A DNA stretch of 64,000 nucleotides from Blepharisma stoltei (taxonomy: Eukaryota; Ciliophora; Heterotrichea; Heterotrichida; Blepharismidae), in assembly GCA_914767885.1 (NCBI GenBank), contig CAJZBQ010000053.1, positions 1,214,501-1,278,500 on the forward strand, written 5' to 3'. The notes under the pieces were generated by a model. It had not been told where the DNA came from and did no database searches. It was given only the letters and a program-made list of their open reading frames with translations. The position numbers were made by a program, and so were the translations under genes. This document shows positions 1-8,949 of the stretch, one piece after another (within the stretch, counting starts at the first letter, position 1; each line of letters starts with the position of its first letter).

Positions 1-627
1 CACAATAGAAACACTATCCCACAGCCCTAAATCAAAATTTGTTAAAATCTGCAGAATTGCCATTGGCAAGCTTTCAAATATTGATTGAATAATCAGAAAT
101 GTTATGAAATCTTGCTTGATTCGGTCCCCAAAAACTTCTGTTTCCTTACAAAGAGTTATTTTATGGAGAAATGTTAGCATAAGTTTAAACTCAGCAATAA
201 TCATGTATATAGGAGCTCTAAATATAAAAGAAAAATATATGCTTATTTACCAAGAATAGCCCATTAAGGAGCATTTTTTGGTTGGCCGGACAAAGCTGGC
301 TGCCAAATTCGTTGGCATGCCATATTTTCTGGCTAAACAAATTTAAGAATGGCGAACCAAAAAATATCCCTTAGTAGGCTATTCTTGGTGAACAGGTATA
401 AAATTCAGTAAACCTAGATCTAAGTCTCCAAAAATCTGAGAAACTATTAAATAAAGCCAAAAATAGAATAAGTAAGATAAAGGCTGAATTACAATAAATG
501 CAACCAAAGCATCGTAAGTTGTGGGGTCTTCAATTTTCCTTGTGTAGATTATATCTGAAATTATATCAGCCCAGGATAAAGAAATCGAGAATAGAATGAA
601 AATCAGGCGCTTGGAGTTGAAGTTCAT
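1..627 (-). CDS. Multi-pass membrane protein, XK-related-like, 3' end outside the window
   Basis: The ATG is at 627 and the frame runs off the left edge of the window. Residues 1-80 hold several hydrophobic helices. After removal of the palindrome at 240-398 (one TA kept) the frame continues through FRAPIYM, further helices and ESLPMAILQI. An E-S-x-P-x-x-x-L-Q pattern inside a helix resembles XKR-type scramblase relatives, but that family call is tentative. Without the excision the protein stops after about 82 residues, just inside the palindrome. A multi-helix plasma-membrane or endomembrane protein is the safe statement. Confidence 0.55.
240..398. repeat. Palindromic TA-flanked IES in the XKR-like gene
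   Basis: The ends are inverted copies of ACCAAGAATAGCCC (left arm from about 249, right arm to about 391). TA dinucleotides lie at 238-239 and 397-398. Excision leaving one TA joins the two open segments in frame. The same arm sequence flanks the large nested palindrome at 10156-10594, so this is a repeated family. Confidence 0.7.
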
Positions 628-1604
628 GTATTTTCAATTTACAAATTCATATTGCTATATAATTAAAGTGTAATAATTTTTGCGTATTAATAAAATAGAT
701 AGTCAGAATGAATTCGCTCATCTATATGCTCATGCAATTTTATAATTGGATTCAGTTTTTACTACCCCTAAGTAATAAGCAAATCTTGCTTATTCGTGGG
801 GTTCTAGCACAAAATGTCAAATATAGCTAGGGAGGATGACTAGCACGGGGCTTTTTTGGCTTGAAGGCAAGCCAAAAAAGCCCCGTGCTAGACATCCTCC
901 CTAGCTATAATAAATTTTATATGAATAGATTGAATTTGCTTATTACTGTGGGGATAAGTGGGCTTTTGGCTATTGGATTTTAGGAGCAACTTGATGCTCC
1001 CAAAAAGAAAGATCGTTAGGCACGACTCATGCAGAAGTCAGATACAGAGTGAGGCAATGCATTCCACAAGGTTTGGGTTTCCAAGCAAAGAAAGGTAAAT
1101 TTGTTAGAGTACTCTATTACACCTAAATAAATGTAGAGGTCAGGGTGCAATTATACCGTCCTGCGGAATCAAACTATACATTAAGTGCTATTAAACTAAA
1201 TGCGTAATAATATTAAAAAGAAAGTTACTAAATGAATTAATAATCCCAAGAAAGTGTTTCAATATCCTATTTTCATTATAGAGACCTCTAGAATACCCCA
1301 ATTCTTATTTCCATTAAATAATAAAATAGCCAAATCTTGAAATTTTTCATTGAGTTAGATACATGAGATTTTGTTTTCAAGACTATAATAATCTTACTGC
1401 ATGGAGTATAATATTAATTTTAACCACATTTATTTTTATAATACCCATATAGTTTGAGAATTCTTTTAGCTTGCCCCCAAAGCAGCTTTATCACTTTAAA
1501 GTGTAAAAATTACATTTTAATTTGTTTAAAATTGAATTTTGGGCTTTAGCACAGCGAAATAAGTCCTACTAGAATCAAACTCATTATCTAATATATATAA
1601 AATA
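628..1604. other. Intergenic region between two minus-strand genes
   Basis: No convincing coding frame was found with UGA read as Trp. It holds the hairpin element at 824-907 and a somewhat GC-richer stretch around 950-1170 that may be a decayed mobile-element fragment. Small inverted copies of AATAAGCAAAT surround 772-795. The rest is AT-rich with no feature I can name. Confidence 0.4.
824..907. repeat. Near-perfect hairpin element flanked by TATA
   Basis: The left arm TAGCTAGGGAGGAT and the adjoining CTAGCACGGGGC are repeated in inverse orientation at 870-907, around a short loop near AAGGCAAGCC. TA repeats flank both ends, as in the palindromic IESs inside genes. It is intergenic, so frame restoration cannot test excision. 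Confidence 0.6.
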
Positions 1605-3238
1605 TTATTTCTTTTGATGCTTTTTCGGAATCATATCAGGAAGATCATTTATTATAGATCGATCATCAGTTTTAAATTGAGATTTTTCATTCTTTTTAGG
1701 AATTTGATTATATTTCTGTTCCTCTCTATCAGGTTTAGGTCTTTTCATTGGAATATTATTACCATTTATGATTTCATGACTCCCCTCATATATAAGCGGA
1801 CATAAAAACTAATATTTTTTAAAAATATTTAAACTTAAAATATTTAATTCAAAAATATTTTAATGCAAAATACTAATTTAATTGTAAAATTTATGTTTTA
1901 AAATGCAATCTGTTGAAGATTATACAGAGTTAGATTGAGATTTCTTTATAGTAATTACTATGCCTTGGCATAATTTTTGGATAGATTTGGTACGCGGGGC
2001 ATTTTCCCGCGTATGAAAAACTATCCAAAAAAATTTCAATAGATAATATCACTTATATATCAAAAATATTTTTTCATAAAAACATTTTTGCTCGCTCATG
2101 GAGAGTGGGTTTTTACTAAAATATTTGATTTTTCCAATTTTTTTGTTCGCTCAGGGAGGGAGTGAACTTTTTTTGCTTGCATCTCTGAGTCTGCGTCTTT
2201 CTTATTTTCTTTATTTTTTTCAAATTTCTGTTTTAAATTCTTATTTTCTATAACTTGATGGCTTAATGCTTTATTAAACATTCTTTCAATTTTTGCCATC
2301 AAATCTCCATGATTATTTTTTCTATTTACGAGTTCTATTAGCTCATCCTTGATAATAGCCAGCTCACTTTTATATTCTTCATCCTTTTTTCTGTTTATTT
2401 CACTGTTCTCTTCAAATATTTCTTCATTTGTTCTTTCTAAGTCCCCTTTTGCTATTTGCAGATCTTCTATTATTTTATCTTTTTCTTTAATTGCTTCATC
2501 TTTTTTCTTAATTTCATTCATATAAGTCGATTCCATAAATTGAAGCCTATTTATCTGATGCCAATACTCTTCTTTTAGCTTTTCATATTTAGTTGCTATG
2601 CCTTTACCTGCAGTTTCTTCAGGGTTTAATCTAGCAGGAGAATTAGGCTCTGCCTTTAATTTTGTTTTTCATTTTTCTTCAAATTGTGATGCCATTGTGT
2701 TTATGGAGTAGTAATGAAAAATTGTATTTTTACTTAAATAGTTTTCTATATCAGGAACTTTAAACATGCTTTGTAAGTTTGAAGATAAATTTACATTACC
2801 CTGTCCTAAGGAATAGTCTACCAGCTTTTTGTAAAGATTTCTGTTGACTGTTTTAATTTCTGAACTGCGGTCGATAATTAATGATAAATCAGCTTTTACT
2901 TGATTGATGACTTCTAAAGTTGTCTTAAGTGCACTATCTATAGTAAGTTTTAGTTCTTTTTCAGAGATTGAGAAAAATTTCTCAATAACGCGAGCTTTTT
3001 CTTCTGATACTTTAGGGGAAACTAGAACTTTTTCTTCTGATACTATAGGGGAAACTCGAGCTTTTTCTTCTGATACTTTAGGGGATAAGCGAATAATTTT
3101 GTGACTTCCCACATTACTCGTCATGCAGTGCCATTGTATATGCCCTTCGCAAATATAAATTGGAGGCTGTTCAATGTGTTCGCACTTAATTTCTGCGTCC
3201 TTTTGGCAATTTGGATAAGTACAGTAATATGATTCCAT
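1605..3238 (-). CDS. Cys/His-rich N-terminus plus coiled-coil protein, interrupted by a TGA-flanked IES
   Basis: Translation from the ATG at 3238 with UGA as Trp gives about 415 aa once the IES at 1780-2165 is removed. Residues 5-48 carry a zinc-binding-like series of Cys and His (C-x4-C, then C-x2-H, C and H), reminiscent of a degenerate B-box. Three tandem copies of an SPKVSEEKARV-type repeat follow at about residues 52-84, then long charged coiled coil. UGA is a Trp codon just after QFEEK. After the IES the last 55 residues are basic and end KKHQKK. A scaffold or cytoskeletal role would be a guess; the function is unknown. Confidence 0.75.
1780..2165. mobile_element. Family A MITE-like IES, TGA target repeat, with a nested hairpin
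   Basis: TGA occurs at 1777-1779 and 2163-2165. The left end begins CTCCCCTC and the right end closes with GTTCGCTCAGGGAGGGAG, as in other family A copies. The core TTTATGTTTTAAAATGCAA matches the copies at 9.5, 13.7 and 25.3 kb. Deleting 386 bp joins KKV to HEIINGNN in the host protein and opens the frame to a new stop. The junction contains no TA. Confidence 0.85.
1971..2031. repeat. Small hairpin nested in the family A IES
   Basis: TTTTTGGATAG and its inverse CTATCCAAAAA surround an inner stem, TACGCGGG with CCCGCGTA. The insertion interrupts the MITE core that is continuous in other copies (before TCACTTATATATC), so it arrived after the MITE. Confidence 0.65.
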
Positions 3239-3606
3239 AAATTAAAATATTACTATTTGCAAGTATTATTAGCAATATATTAAAATAATTTTTTACATAT
3301 AATTTAAGACCAAATCATTAATGATTTTAGATATATATTTTCTTTTAAAATAAAGATAAATGAGAGAAATGATTTAAAACAAATATGAGTATATTATATT
3401 TAGACTATTTCTTTTGCAATGGCGACATTTGCAAATTTCTATATTTATAGAAAGCCAATCTACATAAATAATAATTTAAAAATTGCCACTGTTTTTTATA
3501 AATAATTCCAATAGGAATTGATAAGCATTTTAGTATTTCTCTCTAATTATGTGGCGATTATTGATTTTTTTTTAATAAATTTTTATGAAAAGTCTTTTAT
3601 TATATT
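3239..3606. other. AT-rich intergenic spacer
   Basis: This separates two minus-strand genes. It is strongly AT-rich with poly-T runs near the downstream end. I see no open frame, hairpin or repeat in it. Confidence 0.4.
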
Positions 3607-5880
3607 TTAATTATTTTTACTTAAGTAATCTGTATTTTTTGAGTAATCACTTTCAAGTTTTTTAATTTTTGAATCTAATCCTTTTACATCTCTTTCAACT
3701 GATACCAGAGCTTCAAATAAGTTATTTAGAATATTTTCAACATCATCGCTTAATCCATAATCTTCAGATTCCTGAGACTTATTAATAAATTCAACTATCT
3801 CCAAGAATTTAGTTTCACTTTCTTTCATTTCATTACAAATTTCAGCTGTTTTTATATACACATTATCTTTATCTTCTCCACTAAATCTTGGATACATATA
3901 GCTTCCAGGTCCGCTCATAACGCTATCTAACTGTTTCTCAATTGTATCTAGCGCTGAATTCAAATCTGCTTGCTCAGAAATAATTAAATCAATATTTTCA
4001 TTGATACCCTGATGTGAGCTATTTAAACTTTTCACAATGTCATTTAATGTAATTATCCCTTCTTGTGAGCTATACATTTTAGTTTCACAGTCAACCAACT
4101 TTTGTGTGAGGATTTTGAATTTTTTGTATTGGTTTTCTATTTCATTGTTTCATTCTTTAAATATATCGTCAATTCTTCGTCTGTTTAAGAGAGCTTTTTT
4201 GCTTTCGTCAAGAGTTCTTGTAGGAGCTTGTTGGAGAGGAGCTCCTGGAGGGTGGGAAACTGATGGCTGAGGTGTGGATAAGATAGGAGCATTTGAGACT
4301 GAAGGCTGAAAGAGAGAGGGAGAAGTGGAAGCTGGCTGTGAGGACTGGGGAAATAGGCTTGGCTGAGCAGGCTGTGGCTGAGTAGCTTGAGGAAATAGAC
4401 TTTTAGCTGGCTGAGATGTTTGAGGGAGGGTTGATGCTGGAAAAAGACCAGGCTGAGATGTCTGAGGCTGAGTTGAAGGAGTAAATAAGCTAGGTCCAGC
4501 CTGAGAAGTAGCAGGGAATATGCTATAGAAATTGCCCGAGAATGGCGCTATCTTGCGCCATCCTCGGGCAATTTAAAAAATGGCTCCACACCGGGAATTG
4601 AACCCACGTGTGGGGCAATTTTTGGTTCGTGGAAGTCGATGTTCTACACACACCAAAAATGGCCCCACACGTGGGTTCAATTCCCGGTGTGGGACCATTT
4701 TTGAATTGCCCGAGGATGGCGCAAGATAGCGCCATCCTCGGGCAATTATTATATCTGTGTGCACCTTTTTCTGAGGCTGGTCATCAGTTTTAGGTCCAAA
4801 TAAAGAAGGAGCAGTCTGTGGTGCTGTCTGTGTTGGCTGTGGGTTAACAGTAGTCGGAAATAGAGAAGGAGTAGATGTTTGGGTTGCTGGCTGAGTAGGG
4901 AATAAAGGTTGAGATGAAGCTGGCTGAAATAGTGATGAAGCACCAGGAGGATTTATAAGTGAAGGAGCAGGAGCTGGCTGAGAAACTTGAGGAGTAAAAA
5001 GAGATTGAGTATTTGGCTGAGGCTGAGACATTGGTGGTACAATTGGGTTAGCTTGTTGAGGAAAAACAGTTTGTGGGAATAATGATGCAGGTTGTGGCTG
5101 TGGCTGCGTTACTGCTGTTGTTGGCTGAGGGAATCCAGGTGATGGCTGAGGAAATCCAGACTGAGCTTGAGGGAATATCCCTGTTTGGCTTGGAAATAGA
5201 GAATTTGTTGCTTGAGGTTGTGTCGATTGAGGTAGAACTGTGTTTTGAAAAGGACTTGGAGCAGGAAATCCTCCACCAGACTGAGGAAATGCCCCTCCTG
5301 GTTGTGGAAAGGCTGCTTTTTGTTGTGTTGGAAATAGCGGATTATTAATCTGAGGCTGTGCATTCATTCCTGGAGTTGGATTGGCTTGAAAGCCAGTCTG
5401 CATCTGCGCTTGCTGCATAAATCCTGACTGTTGTGGCTGTTGGGTTTGAGGCCACTGAGAAGCTCCAGGCTGTCCTGTTTGCATAAAACCAGACTGAGCC
5501 GGGGTCTGATTAAACATACCTGGCTGCTGGGCAGATGGAAATCCTCCTGTTTGTTGCGGAAACATCGTCTGGGGCTGTCCAGGCTGAAATATGCTTGCTG
5601 TCTGGATTGGATTTGGAGCTGGCTGTTGAAAGCTTGGAGTTTGGGGCTGATTAAATCCTGTCTGAGGTTGAGGAAAGCCTCCAGTCGGCTGAAATCCACC
5701 TGTTTGCTGAGGATTCTGAAATGAAGATTGTTGGGGAAATCCACTTACAGCTTGACTAAAGCCTCCAGGCGTTTGGGTAAAACCAGTAAATCCTTGCTGA
5801 GGGTTGCTAAATCCTGGGTTCATTCCTGCTTGAGTTTGTTGGAATAATGGCTGGCCTCCTTGAGTTGTTCTTTGAAACAT
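3607..5880 (-). CDS. Nucleoporin Nup62/Nsp1 family
   Basis: From the ATG at 5880 the first 460 or so residues are Gln/Pro-rich with many GF, SLF and LFP repeats, typical of FG nucleoporins that form the permeability barrier of the nuclear pore. After removal of the IES at 4526-4753 (one TA kept) the junction reads HTDSIFPATS and the FG region continues. It then enters a coiled-coil domain from about residue 520 (DESKKALLNRRRIDDI, then FKEWNNEIENQ) to the stop, matching the Nsp1/Nup62 C-terminal domain that trimerises with the Nup54/Nup58 type partners. Spliced length is about 681 aa. One UGA lies at the Trp of KEWNNE. The family call is firm; the precise paralogue is not. Confidence 0.88.
4526..4753. 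repeat. Palindromic TA-flanked IES with tRNA-like arms
   Basis: The outer stem is ATTGCCCGAGGATGGCGC in inverted copies, each arm also hairpinning on itself. The inner arms carry CACGTGGGTTCAATTCCCGG in both orientations, which looks like a tRNA T arm with a B-box, and the loop holds GTAGAACATCGACTTCCAC, which resembles part of a D and anticodon arm. TA lies at 4524-4525 and 4752-4753; excision of 228 bp restores the Nup62 frame. A complete tRNA cannot be folded, since the 3' half of the anticodon stem is missing. Confidence 0.75.
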
Positions 5881-6005
5881 TTCTTTTCTCGTAAATTATA
5901 AAAAACTATTTCCTATTTTTTCTATTTTGGCCTAAAAATTATTCAAAAATTACCTTTAAAGCCTAAATAGTCATTCTTCCTCCCCAACAATTGTTATCAA
6001 TAAAT

Positions 6006-8674
6006 ATGTTTACTCCCCCCCTTCGTGAGTGAGCAAAAAAATTTTGTTCACTCACCGAGGGGGGTTAATTTTTTTTTATAAAATTTATAAATAAAAAATT
6101 TTTTTTCGAAATTTTAAAAAAATCCTAAATTTGTAAAAATTGGGAAGCAAATATTAATTTAATTTATGTAATTTATGTTTTAAAACGCAATTTGTTTAAA
6201 AATTAAACAGAATTAGCTCGAGATTTCATTATACTAATTATCATTTATATATCAATTTTTTTTTTCATAAAACATTTTTTTATTAAACAAATTTTTGTTG
6301 GTTTTTTTGGGCAAAAAATAGTGATTTTTCTAATAGTTTTGTTCACTCACAGAGTGGGGAGTTAGGAGATTTGGCACATTAGCTGACCTTTCAAGCAGGC
6401 ACGTTGGAAAAGCTGTGGACTATTTCAGATCACTCTCATTAGAAGAAAAACTAAAAGCTGAAGAAGATTTGCCTGCATATGCGACTCAGCTAATCATGTA
6501 CGGTGGCACCACCCAGCCATTAGAAGAATTAAAGAACTTTTCAACAAACCACCTTAAAAAACCTATAATTCTCTACAAACCTGCCAAAGAGCCTTTAAAT
6601 ACCATGCTTGAAAATGCTCTGAGTCACAAAAGCATGGTCGATTTAGACATAGCAATCCATTTTCTCTGGCACAATTTCCAAGAAGTAAAATTCCCATACA
6701 AGAAAGTAATAATTACCTAGATCCTCAAGAAGCTTTTGCCGCTTCAACCTATAGGTTCAACTGAAAACAAAGAGTTATGGAGAAAGCTGACTTCAGAAAT
6801 GTTCTACTATGCATGTCCAGACTACATTAATGAAGAAGACACAAGTAACTTTACTTTAAATTACTCAGACCAGCCTTACGCATATCCAGCCCTTGCTAAA
6901 ATGGCACACAAATTCGAAGACGTGAGAGCTACCAAGCTTAGACAAGAGGTGAGTAATCTGCGTAAACATTATTTAAATTCTCTTGAAAAGACTTTTATTG
7001 ACAAAAAGAACTACGAGCTTGCAAAAGGCTACATAAAAAATTTATTTGAAATGAAAGAGCCAGCAAGAGTTGAAATCGGGTTTTTGTCGTCGCTTTTCTA
7101 TTGGGCTACTTATTATCAAGACTCAGAATTCATCTTCCAAGCATACGAAAAGCAATCTTTGATAAACCGAGGAAACCAAATCACTGAATTGTATGCCCAT
7201 ACAATGTACCAAATAAGTTTATTGGATCTTGAAGGAGAATATATCCCTGTGATGGACAAAATTATTAGCAGGCTGAAATTCGAAAACCCAAATTATTATA
7301 AAGAATTTGTGTTCGCGAATAAATTTGCAAGTGAGGCTATGGTGAGAAGCTACATAAAGGATGGAAGATATGAAGACGCAGTTGTGTTTATGTATGACTT
7401 GAACAGACTTGGCTGTAAATTGCCAGATTAGATTAGATTAACGCTAGGTATTTAAGGTCCCCACTACGTCCGAGGAAGCATTCTACGGTTTCCCGTATGG
7501 TGGCAGAGCGTTCACCAAGCCCTGGCCGAAACCCCGGTTTCTCGGTAGAGGCATTGTCAAGGGCCGTCTCATACCGGCTTTGCTGACCGCCTCCATTTCC
7601 AACTTGGATCGTCGCCTAAGTTTACGCCAGCACTGCTGCGTCGTCCGCCAGATCTGCTCATTGAAGGGCACCTTTTCAACTGGAGAGACCCCGTTTAGTT
7701 GTCTAACTCGCCTTCCCCTCTTTTCGGTCATCCCGAGAAAAAACTCAACAGCTTTCGCCATTCGGGGCGAGCGACAAAAGCAGCTTAGGCAGGTAAGTCG
7801 CCCTGCCTCATTTCGGGCACTCACTGGGCTGAGCGCTGCTGGTAAAAAGAAGTCACGAGTAACTGCCCATGGGTCTGGTCACAAAAACAGCGGCTTTGCG
7901 CTTAGGGCCTCTCGCTTCGAGGTCCCAGACGTTGTTGGGCTAACTCCTGGCTCCAAAAACCATGCCCGGATATGCATGGGTAACCACCACTGAGAGAGGG
8001 TGGGTCGGTCGCCCGTCCGCCATTTTATGTATATTAAATTGCCATATAATTGCACTTCTGAGCTTGCACAGCTTGCTTTTAAAGATAAAAAAGCTAGGGT
8101 CATTCAAATGATCCAGTCTTTTGACCACACTTTAAGCTACATCGAAATGAACTCTATGATTATGACACTGAGAGAAGAAATGGATAAGAATGGAGAGCTT
8201 TTGGAGAAAAGATTTGCAGAGGATAAGTATTATACGCAGTCCTCAAAGTATTTAATCCCTATGCTATTATGCAGAAAAATGCCTGTGAAAGGAGTGATTG
8301 GAGAGGAGGATAATTTTGTGCCTTATTTTAGAGAAAAATGAGCACCTATAGATTCGGAAGAAGACGATTCGGATATGGAAGAAAAAAATGAAAGACAAGA
8401 AAGGAGGAGAAGGGATGAAGAAAGTGAGGATGAGAGATTTAACCCGGAAAATTTTGTTAATTTAAGAGATGAGGCTGATGGAGAAAGGAAAGAGAAAAAA
8501 GGGAAAAGGGTGGCAAATGATATAGATATGAGGTCTAAAAAGAGATATGCAAGCCAAAGAAGTGAAATAGATGAATTTGAAGACAAGTCTGAGGTTGAAG
8601 ACCCAGATATTGTCCCAGATATAAAAAAGCATGAAGATGAAGCAGAAGAAATACCAATAGAATTAAAGGATTAA
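6006..8674 (+). CDS. Large alpha-helical protein, possibly organellar, split by an IES, an intron and a retroelement
   Basis: The ATG at 6006 is followed one codon later by the IES at 6013-6364; excision gives MFRRFGTLADLSSRH, a basic, Ser/Arg-rich start compatible with a mitochondrial presequence. A 15-nt intron (6706-6720) joins YKK to ILKKLLP. A retroelement at 7426-8034 splits GCKLP from YNCTSE, both sides carrying the same 10-bp duplication. With all three removed the frame is continuous, about 560 aa. The body (residues 40-430) is helical with PPR/TPR-like spacing but no family I can name. The C-terminal 120 residues are highly acidic and basic (DSEEDDSD, ERRRRDEE). A mitochondrial RNA or ribosome factor is possible but unproven. 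Confidence 0.7.
6013..6364. mobile_element. Family A MITE-like IES, TTA target repeat
   Basis: TTA at 6010-6012 and 6362-6364. The left end is CTCCCCCCCTTCGTGAGTGA; the right end contains TTCACTCACAGAGTGGGGAG. A second internal inverted copy of the left end follows within 60 bp. It sits in the second codon of the host gene, so the start codon is separated from its message in germline DNA. Confidence 0.85.
6706..6720 (+). other. 15-nt spliceosomal intron
   Basis: GTAATAATTACCTAG lies between codons AAA and ATC; removal restores the frame. The size is typical of heterotrich introns. Confidence 0.85.
7426..8034 (-). mobile_element. Retroelement-like insertion R1 with 10-bp target duplication
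   Basis: TAAATTGCCA is duplicated at 7416-7425 and 8035-8044. In minus orientation the element begins TATACATAAAATGGCGG and ends TTAATCTAATCTAATC, a short repeat tail typical of non-LTR elements. It is clearly GC-richer than its surroundings. The open frames inside it have no recognised domain. Precise deletion between the duplications restores the host gene. Confidence 0.75.
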
Positions 8675-8949
8675 TTTTAAGAATCTTTAATAAAAGCTTA
8701 TATTTTCATATTGATAAATCAATTTATCGAGTATTTGTCAAATGTTTTTTAGAGAAATTTGTAAAAAATAAAAACAAGTTTTTATTTTCATATACTTGGA
8801 TATTCTCGTAAACAATTCTTTAAAAGGCTATACGGGAATAATGTTATGAGCTAATATAAAAACATAAATTGCTTTAATTTGTATCACTTTTTCAAAGTAG
8901 TGTCAATAATTCAATGCCATTTATTGACTTTTGAAAATAGCTACAGATA
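8675..8949. other. Intergenic spacer upstream of the MAP kinase
   Basis: AT-rich, 275 bp. It probably holds the 3' end of the helical protein gene and the kinase promoter. No motif or repeat stands out. Confidence 0.4.

Noticed and set aside
4608-4735. Possible tRNA gene
   Set aside because: Only T-arm and part of an anticodon arm are present, in an inverted repeat; no complete cloverleaf can be drawn.
5073-5724. ORFs of 80-126 aa antisense or shifted to Nup62
   Set aside because: Shadows of the Gln/Pro-rich FG repeat region.
6736-7431. Independent gene starting at 6736
   Set aside because: A 15-nt intron at 6706-6720 joins it to the upstream frame.
7483-7993. Overlapping ORFs of 110-137 aa on both strands
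   Set aside because: They lie inside the R1 insertion flanked by a target duplication and have no recognisable domain; not host genes.
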